7,512 nt of DNA. Origin: Terriglobia bacterium (GTDB lineage Bacteria; Acidobacteriota; Terriglobia; UBA7540). The DNA is taken from positions 1-7,512 of the forward strand of contig JASHYZ010000379.1 in assembly GCA_030042795.1 (NCBI GenBank), given 5' to 3'. Positions 1-5,021 of this stretch are shown one piece after another (within the stretch, counting starts at the first letter, position 1; every line of letters starts with the position of its first letter). Below the pieces are notes generated by a model. The model made no database searches, was not told the origin of the DNA, and was given only the letters and a program-made list of their open reading frames with translations. Position numbers and translations under genes: made by a program.

Positions 1-24
1 TTCCTCGTTGCGCTCGGAATGACA
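1..24. repeat. Right-hand end of a palindromic intergenic repeat, cut by the window edge
   Basis: These 24 bases match positions 167-190 at 22 of 24 positions; position 190 is the right end of the inner palindrome of the complete element described at 75-222. Both end in ctcggaatgaca. The left partner lies outside the window, so this is probably the last part of another copy of the same 'cattccgag...gaggaatc' repeat. The outer gttttt-caacgaac terminal repeat does not follow here. This copy is therefore either the inner palindrome alone or a diverged element. Confidence 0.7.
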
Positions 25-74
25 TGCGTGGAGCGGTTTTCCATAGCTCGACGGGCGTGAACTCCGGAAGCGCC

Positions 75-222
75 CTAGCAGTTCGTTGAAAAACTCGTCC
101 AAACTGTCATTCCGAGGAGCCCAAGGCGACGAGGAATCTCGTATTTCCTTTAGTTTCAAAGCGAGATTCCTCGCTTCGCTCGGAATGACACGGTTCCGCA
201 AGGTTTTTCAACGAACTGCTAG
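75..222. mobile_element. 148-bp MITE-like element with perfect 20-bp terminal inverted repeats and a nested palindrome
   Basis: Bases 75-94 and 203-222 are exact reverse complements (20 of 20; the left end reads ctagcagttcgttgaaaaac). Inside them is a second palindrome: 105-116 pairs exactly with 179-190, and 130-141 pairs exactly with 162-173. It leaves a 20-base AT-rich loop at 142-161 and an asymmetric bulge of 13 against 5 bases. The element has no coding capacity. Its size, perfect ends and lack of a transposase fit a non-autonomous element mobilised in trans. The outermost ctag is itself palindromic, so a TA or CTAG target duplication cannot be told apart from the repeat end. TA duplications are known for IS630 and some IS5-family elements, but no family can be assigned from this copy. 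It ends 13 bases before the Shine-Dalgarno of the next gene. Confidence 0.75.
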
Positions 223-235
223 AAATTCAGACCAT

Positions 236-240
236 AGGAG
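236..240 (+). promoter_or_regulatory. Shine-Dalgarno deciding the GH172-like start
   Basis: AGGAG stands seven bases before the ATG at 248. It favours that codon over the in-frame ATG at 86, which lies inside the repeat element. Confidence 0.8.
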
Positions 241-247
241 TGCGAGC

Positions 248-1396
248 ATGAAACTCAGCGGGCCGCAGCTTGCAATCGCCTTGGCCGTACTTTTGACAAC
301 AAGCTCCAGTGCTGAGCTATGGGCGCAGGCCGCCGTCGATCGCCTCAGCCAGCTCGAAGACTATCAATCAGAGCGCAGCAGCAGTTACGACCGGAGCGGC
401 GGCAACGGCGACTATCGCAGTCTTAAGGCGGGCGAGACGCTGACCATTTTTGACGCCGATGGGCCGGGCGAGATTCGCCACATCTGGACCACGTTACCGC
501 CGTGGTCCGAAGCGTACCACTTAAAGAAAGTCGTGCTGCGAATGTACTGGGACAATGAAGCGACCCCGAGCGTCGAGACTCCGATTGGCGACTTCTTCGG
601 CCTCGGACTCGGTACGTACACCGTCTTCCAATCGGCGCTGATTGTGGTGGCTCCGGACCAGGCGTTGAATTCCTATTTTCACATGCCATTTTCCAAGCAT
701 GGACGCATCACGGTGACCAACGAAGGAAACAAGGAGATTTCGGACTACTACTGGAACATCGATTGGGTCAGGCTGCCGAGTCTGCCTCCTCAGACTGCGT
801 ATTTTCACGCGCAATACCGGCAATGCACGCCATGCCAGGGCTGGTACAAGGGCAACTTCTACGGAAATGACTTTACGGAAGCTCGCAAGGACCCGCGCTG
901 GCTCAATAAATCGGGCGACGGCAACTATGTTTTCCTTGAAGCTCAGGGCGACGGCCAGTTGGTAGGAGTCACGCTCTCCGTCTTCGAAAACCAGTGGGGC
1001 GGGTGGAACGAGGGCGACGAGATGATCTGGGTGGATGGCGAGCCGGAACCGCGCATCCATGGCACCGGGGGCGAAGACTACTTCAACGGAGCTTGGGGCT
1101 TCTCGAAACTTTACTCATTCCCCCTCGTGGGCCTAACGGAATTCCACGGGTGGGAGCCCGGCGCCCGGTTCTCAATGTATCGCTGGCATCTCGAAGCTCC
1201 GGTGAGGTTCAGAAAGTCCATTAAGTACACCATCGAAGACGGCCACGCCAATCTTCGTTCCGATAACCTCTACTCGGTCGCGTACTGGTATCAGAAGGAA
1301 CCGCACTCGCCGTTCCCGCCGCTGCCGCCGGTTGAGCAGCGAATACCCAAATTTGAACCGACCGGCGGTCCCGGCCAGGATCCCAAGATGAAGTAG
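248..1396 (+). CDS. Secreted DUF2961-family protein, glycoside hydrolase family 172-like
   Basis: The 382-residue protein starts at ATG 248. An in-frame ATG at 86 would add 54 residues that are only translation of the repeat element, so I reject it. Residues 1-28 are a signal peptide: KL at the N-terminus, a hydrophobic core at 8-16 and a likely cut after AQA (28). DUF2961 landmarks are FDADGPGEIRHIW at 68-80, the central WDNEATPSVETPIGDFFGLGLG segment, YFHMPF, then DEMIWVDGE (257-265) and GTGGEDYF (272-279). The acidic residues E258, E265 and E276 are candidates for the catalytic pair. GH172 grew out of DUF2961. Its first characterised member is a bifidobacterial difructose dianhydride I hydrolase/synthase, and family enzymes act on furanosides and related sugars. 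The substrate here cannot be read from sequence. A C-T-P-C motif at 193-196 could form a disulfide after export. The C-terminal 25 residues are proline-rich. Family membership is firm; activity is inferred. Confidence 0.88.
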   Translation: MKLSGPQLAIALAVLLTTSSSAELWAQAAVDRLSQLEDYQSERSSSYDRSGGNGDYRSLKAGETLTIFDADGPGEIRHIWTTLPPWSEAYHLKKVVLRMYWDNEATPSVETPIGDFFGLGLGTYTVFQSALIVVAPDQALNSYFHMPFSKHGRITVTNEGNKEISDYYWNIDWVRLPSLPPQTAYFHAQYRQCTPCQGWYKGNFYGNDFTEARKDPRWLNKSGDGNYVFLEAQGDGQLVGVTLSVFENQWGGWNEGDEMIWVDGEPEPRIHGTGGEDYFNGAWGFSKLYSFPLVGLTEFHGWEPGARFSMYRWHLEAPVRFRKSIKYTIEDGHANLRSDNLYSVAYWYQKEPHSPFPPLPPVEQRIPKFEPTGGPGQDPKMK

Positions 1397-1612
1397 GTGG
1401 CGCCTCGTTGTCCGCGGGCCGGCGCGCGCTCATCACGACCAGGTAGTGCGCGCGCGTAAGTCATCAGGGCCGCTGGCCTTGTCACCTGACGTGCGGAAGT
1501 CAGAAGGGCTGGGGGCGGGAAGCAGGAAGCAGGTTTCGAGACCGCTCAATTCTGCATCTCAAGCAAATTGGGGGAGGGCTGCGGCTGGCGCCCTGCCAGG
1601 ACGCACCGTTAG
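1397..1612. other. Intergenic stretch with no gene seen
   Basis: A plus-strand frame stays open through this stretch from a GTG at 1446 and would add 60 residues to the next protein. The added part is rich in Arg, Ser and Gly, has no ribosome binding site, and would place a charged tail before an obvious signal sequence, so I treat it as non-coding. There is a GC-rich patch (gcgcgcgc near 1421-1430 and 1447-1455). I see no terminator with a T-run and no good sigma-70 promoter. Confidence 0.5.
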
Positions 1613-1618
1613 AAGGAG
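1613..1618 (+). promoter_or_regulatory. Shine-Dalgarno deciding a GTG start
   Basis: AAGGAG stands seven bases before GTG 1626. It sets the start of the Gly/Lys-rich protein immediately before its hydrophobic leader. Confidence 0.75.
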
Positions 1619-1625
1619 TGCACCC

Positions 1626-2045
1626 GTGAAGATAAAGCTCGTAACAATTCTCGCATTCACGTCCCTCTTGGCGTTCGGTTTGCTCTCGTTCGGGAGGCAA
1701 TCAGCGCCAAGCGAGAATACGTCAGTACAACCGGCACACAAGGGAAAGAAATCGACGAGCGCAGGCAAGGAAGTGGCCAACGGCGGCAAGGACATCGGCA
1801 AGGGCGCGGGCAAAGGCGCCGTAAGTATGGCGAAGGGGACTGCGGGGGCCGCCGGAGATCTGGTCACTCTTCATCCAATCGATGCCGGAGCTTCATTAGG
1901 CAAGGGAGTGGGCGGGCTCGGCAAGGACCTCGGCGTGGGCACGGCCAAGGGAACCGGCAAGATTGGCAAAGGGACGGCTAAGGGAGTGGGCAAGCTGGGA
2001 AAGAAGATTGTTCACCGCGATAAGAAGGCAAAGCCGGAGCAATAG
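1626..2045 (+). CDS. Small exported Gly/Lys-repeat protein, function unknown
   Basis: The 139-residue protein starts at GTG. Residues 1-26 form a signal peptide or N-terminal anchor: KIK, then a hydrophobic run LVTILAFTSLLAFGLLSFG. There is no lipobox cysteine. The rest is low complexity and strongly basic. Two blocks of irregular GKG/AKG/GKxxGK repeats (about 47-75 and 91-127) flank a less repetitive centre, DLVTLHPIDAGASLG (78-92). The last 15 residues are lysine-rich. There are no cysteines and no aromatic residues beyond the leader. I do not recognise a named family. Regular Gly with Lys or Ala every 3-4 residues could give a glycine-zipper-like or amphipathic helix that binds membrane or a polyanion, but that is a guess. 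It stands alone on its strand, 229 bases after the GH172-like gene, and is convergent with the prepilin peptidase gene 51 bases away. Confidence 0.65.
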   Translation: MKIKLVTILAFTSLLAFGLLSFGRQSAPSENTSVQPAHKGKKSTSAGKEVANGGKDIGKGAGKGAVSMAKGTAGAAGDLVTLHPIDAGASLGKGVGGLGKDLGVGTAKGTGKIGKGTAKGVGKLGKKIVHRDKKAKPEQ

Positions 2046-2096
2046 TTGGCTGATCGAATGCGTGACTGCGCCTCTCGGAACGGTAAACTGTTGGCC

Positions 2097-2939
2097 TTAC
2101 GTAATGAAGCCTGACCAGCGCAGATAAGCATTCAGTAAGTCTTCGCCGCGCAGGCAGACGTAAATGGCAGCGGTGGCCAAAAAGCTGCCATACGGCCAGT
2201 GGAAACGCCAGTAGCGCCGGCGATCGAGCGCGACGAAGGGCAACGCGACCAAAATCGCCAGCAGCGAGCCAAGCAACACGGTGAGAAGTGTAAGAGGCAC
2301 TCCGAGAAACGTTCCGACCATCAACATTAGCATCACGTCACCAAATCCCAATCCTTGGACGTGACGCACAGCATAGAAGGCTTCTCCAGCGAAGTAAAAT
2401 AGTCCGCCGCCCACCACCGCCCCGGCAACCGCTCCAGCAAACGAAGCTACCGAAGGCCGCGGCATGATGCCAAAGAGATGCCACAGGCCTCCGAGCGGCC
2501 GGCTGTCAACGGTCACCACCCAACTCGACGCCAGTCCAATCACGATGCCCGGCACGGTCAGGGCATGCGGAATGCGGCGTTCGGTGAGGTCTGTGAATAC
2601 GACAACAATCATCGTCAAGACCAGCGCAGCATCGCGGATGAACTCGACCCCCCACCCGTGCAACCGGAAAGCCACCAGCAGAAGGCCTGCGGTCGCGACT
2701 TCGACAACAGGGTAGATCAACGAAATGGGTTCGCCGCAGTCGCGGCAATGGCCGCGCAATAGAACGTAACTCAGCACGGGGATATTGTCATACCAGCGGA
2801 TGGGATGTTTGCACAGCGGGCAATGAGATCGCGGGCGCACGATCGATGCGCGGTGTGGCAGCCGGAAAATGCAGACATTCAAGAAGCTACCCAGAACCAG
2901 TCCCAAGACCGCTATGAGAAGATAAGCCATCGCGTGCAT
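2097..2939 (-). CDS. pilD: Prepilin peptidase (A24 family, leader peptidase and N-methyltransferase)
   Basis: This integral membrane aspartic protease cuts the leader of type IV pilin-like and pseudopilin precursors at the inner membrane and methylates the new N-terminus. The N-terminal region has GSFLNVCIFRLP, followed by the two zinc-type pairs CPLC (40-43) and CRDC (65-68), which mark the bifunctional, methyltransferase-bearing form. The catalytic aspartates are D117 in FTDLTERRIP and D201 in GFGD (198-201). About seven or eight hydrophobic segments are visible, and 280 residues is normal for the family. A second ATG at 2930 (MAYLL...) gives a typical N-terminus of 277 residues. Neither start has a good Shine-Dalgarno, and an in-frame stop about 24 bases upstream limits the choice. 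It is the last gene of the minus-strand group, 85 bases after the glycosyltransferase. No pilin or secretion-ATPase gene is in view. Confidence 0.93.
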   Translation of the reverse strand: MHAMAYLLIAVLGLVLGSFLNVCIFRLPHRASIVRPRSHCPLCKHPIRWYDNIPVLSYVLLRGHCRDCGEPISLIYPVVEVATAGLLLVAFRLHGWGVEFIRDAALVLTMIVVVFTDLTERRIPHALTVPGIVIGLASSWVVTVDSRPLGGLWHLFGIMPRPSVASFAGAVAGAVVGGGLFYFAGEAFYAVRHVQGLGFGDVMLMLMVGTFLGVPLTLLTVLLGSLLAILVALPFVALDRRRYWRFHWPYGSFLATAAIYVCLRGEDLLNAYLRWSGFIT

Positions 2940-2968
2940 GCACTTGGACCCGCTGATGAGCTATGGGC

Positions 2969-3013
2969 AGGCGCCCGTGCAAGCCCAGGCCTTCAGCCTG
3001 CCGCGAGGCGCCT
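2969..3013. repeat. Nested intergenic palindrome between glycosyltransferase and prepilin peptidase
   Basis: The outer arms aggcgcc (2969-2975) and ggcgcct (3007-3013) are exact reverse complements. Inside is a small hairpin caggc-cttca-gcctg (2986-3000). It has no following T-run on either strand, so it is not a standard terminator. The 'caggccttcagcctg' type of core looks like a dispersed intergenic repeat rather than a site specific to this locus. If transcribed, it could form a modest stem between two cistrons. Confidence 0.45.
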
Positions 3014-3024
3014 TCCTCAGCCGC

Positions 3025-4131
3025 TCAGCGCGCACTCTCCATGAGTCGCTGATATAGGGCTTCAGTACGGCTCACCATTATATCGACTGAGAACGCCCGC
3101 GCCCTCTTCCGGGCTGACGCGCCGAAACGGTGGAGCGACTCCGGACGGGAAGCCGCCATTACCAAAGTTCGGGCGAGTTCGCTCGGCGATTCGGGCTGAA
3201 CAAGCCATCCCGTAATGCCGCCTTCTACCACCTCGCTGAGGCCTCCCACGCGGCTCGCCACCACGGGTAGGCCGTGAGCCATCGCGAGCAGCGCCGAGGA
3301 GCCTAGACCCTCAGAGCGCGACGGCATGACGTATAAATCAAGGGCCGCAAAGAACGGCGTCAGATCATCCATCCAGTCGAGCACGCGAGCGCGACCCTCG
3401 GACCTGCGAAGAAGCTCCGTGATTCGTGGCGATGCCCGCAAGGGGCCTTCGCCCGCCAGTAAGAGTCGCGCCTCCGGCACCGCGCGGCTTATTTCCAGAA
3501 GCGCTTCGAGGAGAATATCCTGCCCTTTTTCGTGCGTGAAGGCGCCAGCGTGGCCCATCACAAAGGCGTTTGCGGGAAGATCCCACCGGCGGCGCGCATC
3601 GTTCTGCGCGTCAGCGCTGGGCAGATTTCCAGGGATCGTAATGCCATCGTGAATCACTTCGATCTTCGACGACGGAATGCCGGCGCGCGCCAGCAACTCG
3701 CGAACGGATGCGGAGACGGCGATAATCGCGTGGCAGAAGGGACCATACTGCAGGCGGTGCAACTTGAATACCTGTCCCGGTCCTCGGGGCATGAAGATGA
3801 CGCGGCGGGTAGCGGCTCGCCGCACCGGAAGGCCGAGGGAGGCTAGTGTGCTCACCGTCTGTCCGCGGCCGTCGTGGGCGTGCAGGATCTCGAAACCTTC
3901 GCGACGAAGTTCATGGCGGACCCGCAAGATGCCGGGTAGCCGGCCGAGGCCACGCCGCCGCAGCGGCAACACATCAAACCCGTGTTGCTGCGCTCGGGCT
4001 TCGAGGGCGCTTCCGTTCGGACAGACGATCAGTTGCTGGTGGCCGCGGTCGCGCAATCCGGAGGCGAGCAGCAGCAACTGCCGCTGTCCTCCGCGCAGCT
4101 CCATTCCGGTGTCGATATGGGCGATCTTCAG
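3025..4131 (-). CDS. GT-B fold glycosyltransferase, family 4-like, probably using a CTG start
   Basis: The protein likely transfers a sugar from a nucleotide donor to a surface glycan or lipid-linked acceptor at the cytoplasmic face. The first ATG is at 4104, but starting there removes the first beta strand. The same frame upstream reads L-KIAHIDTG-MELRGGQRQLL, a classic GT4 opening, before meeting the TAG that ends the preceding gene. The only usable codon there is CTG at 4131, with GAGG five bases before it; this gives 368 residues. Landmarks in that numbering are LRGGQ (12-16), HAHDGRG (84-90), VSASVRELL, GAFTHEKGQD (195-204, donor-site region), a PSRSEGLGSS segment with E274, and HGLPVVASRVGG. 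In the EX7E motif the second acidic position is L282. It lies 15 bases after the CAP gene stop, so translation is probably coupled. The acceptor is unknown. Confidence 0.88.
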   Translation of the reverse strand: MKIAHIDTGMELRGGQRQLLLLASGLRDRGHQQLIVCPNGSALEARAQQHGFDVLPLRRRGLGRLPGILRVRHELRREGFEILHAHDGRGQTVSTLASLGLPVRRAATRRVIFMPRGPGQVFKLHRLQYGPFCHAIIAVSASVRELLARAGIPSSKIEVIHDGITIPGNLPSADAQNDARRRWDLPANAFVMGHAGAFTHEKGQDILLEALLEISRAVPEARLLLAGEGPLRASPRITELLRRSEGRARVLDWMDDLTPFFAALDLYVMPSRSEGLGSSALLAMAHGLPVVASRVGGLSEVVEGGITGWLVQPESPSELARTLVMAASRPESLHRFGASARKRARAFSVDIMVSRTEALYQRLMESAR

Positions 4132-4136
4132 CGGAC

Positions 4137-4140
4137 CCTC
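4137..4140 (-). promoter_or_regulatory. Shine-Dalgarno before the CTG start
   Basis: On the minus strand GAGG is followed by five bases and then CTG at 4131. It overlaps the stop-to-start gap after the CAP gene, which suits translational coupling. Confidence 0.5.
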
Positions 4141-4146
4141 GCTGAA

Positions 4147-4836
4147 CTATCGGGGGAACGCCGCCCGCAGGTCCGTCGGCGCTTCGATGAACTCTTGCGT
4201 GATGTAATATCTTCCGCTGCGACTCCGCACAATGCCGATCCCAATTTCTGTGAATTTCGGACTCAAGATGTTAGCCCGGTGATTGTGGGCGAACCGAGGC
4301 TCGTTCATAAACGCGGTTTCCGCGCCTTCCACGCTATCAAAAGCAGCGATATTCTCTCCCGTGGCCTGCCAAGCGATTCCGGCCGCCTTCACTCGCATCC
4401 CGGGTGTTCTCCCGTCGGGATCGTTGTGCCCAAAGTACCCGCGCATTAACATATCGCGTGAGTGCTCGCGAGCCACGGCAGCCAAGCTGGCATTCCACTT
4501 CAGCGGAAGCGCGTGGCCTCCGGTCTCGGCCGCGTTGGCAGGGTCCAAGCGGGCGCGGTTGACCAGATCCAACATCTCCATTTCAAGGCTACTCGGGCCG
4601 GCCACACCCGGCGAGTGCGTTGTTTCTGGCAGGGTCGTCTTAGGCGCGATGCCGGTATCCCCGAAGTGATGCCACGCACCCAAGTCGCCCGGATCGTTGG
4701 GGGCCGCCGCCGGGGCCGCCTGGCCAAAGTGGCGCCACGTGCCGCCGGCAACAGTCTGACCGGGAGCAGCCCCACAAACTGATGCCGTCCAGACGAGTCC
4801 GGCGGCAATAAGTGCAAATTTCTCTATTCGAATCAC
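4147..4836 (-). CDS. Exported CAP/SCP-domain protein (YkwD-like)
   Basis: The 229-residue protein starts at GTG, with AGGGG five bases upstream. Residues 1-24 are a signal peptide (cleavage near CGAAP). C21 lacks a proper lipobox, so it is more likely secreted or periplasmic than a lipoprotein. Residues 25-80 are a linker holding two copies of G-x-W-x-HFG, at 32-38 and 53-59. The CAP domain spans about 84-218: LDLVNRARLDPA, LAAVAREHSRDM with H125, RGYFGHNDPDGRTP, TGENIA with E161, HNHRANIL with H186, then FTEIGIGIV. H125, E161 and H186 match cavity residues of the family. The usual 'MNSPGHRANIL' is lengthened here to MNEPRFAHNHRANIL. Bacterial CAP proteins are extracytoplasmic, with few known functions. 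It is probably the first gene of the CAP, glycosyltransferase, prepilin peptidase group. Confidence 0.9.
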   Translation of the reverse strand: MIRIEKFALIAAGLVWTASVCGAAPGQTVAGGTWRHFGQAAPAAAPNDPGDLGAWHHFGDTGIAPKTTLPETTHSPGVAGPSSLEMEMLDLVNRARLDPANAAETGGHALPLKWNASLAAVAREHSRDMLMRGYFGHNDPDGRTPGMRVKAAGIAWQATGENIAAFDSVEGAETAFMNEPRFAHNHRANILSPKFTEIGIGIVRSRSGRYYITQEFIEAPTDLRAAFPR

Positions 4837-5021
4837 GTTCGCCCCTAAACCCCAGGTGCGTCCACTTCAGACGGCCTCCGGCGCTCCCCGGTTACCGAAG
4901 GCTGAGCAACTCCAATACCATTCTAAAGACATACGCACGCCGTTTGAGTTCGCATCGGCGCGTCGCCCACGAAATGGCCGCGCTCAGCCACCCCTAACCC
5001 AGATGCACCACCATGCCGAGA
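4837..5021. other. Gap between transporter and CAP genes, nothing firm seen
   Basis: This 185-base stretch should contain the promoter of the CAP gene group. The best -10 match on the minus strand is TAGAAT (4925-4920), but no credible -35 stands before it. There is no terminator with a T-run after the transporter stop. Confidence 0.4.

Noticed and set aside
86..247. In-frame N-terminal extension of the GH172-like protein
   Set aside because: It is translation of the repeat element, has no ribosome binding site, and would bury a good signal peptide. AGGAG before ATG 248 decides the start.
521..1060. Long minus-strand open frame opposite the GH172-like gene
   Set aside because: It lies wholly inside a well-supported gene on the other strand and shows no family features; a GC-rich shadow frame.
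1420..1456. GC-rich inverted repeat gcgcgcgc after the GH172-like gene as a terminator
   Set aside because: Simple alternating GC pairs with itself in many registers, and no T-run follows.
1446..1625. In-frame extension of the Gly/Lys protein from GTG 1446
   Set aside because: No Shine-Dalgarno, atypical composition, and it would precede a clear leader sequence that has its own AAGGAG.
2046..2096. Bidirectional terminator between the convergent Gly/Lys and prepilin peptidase genes
   Set aside because: No stem of useful length and no T-run on either strand.
3677..4207. Plus-strand open frame of 176 codons opposite the glycosyltransferase
   Set aside because: Arg/Ser-rich shadow of the real minus-strand gene, with no recognisable domain.
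4920..4925. TAGAAT on the minus strand as a -10 box for the CAP gene
   Set aside because: Good hexamer, but the best -35 candidate (TCAAAC) matches poorly; too weak to list as a promoter.
4900..4989. 8-base inverted repeat ggctgagc / gctcagcc
   Set aside because: Separated by 74 bases with no further pairing; expected by chance at this GC content.
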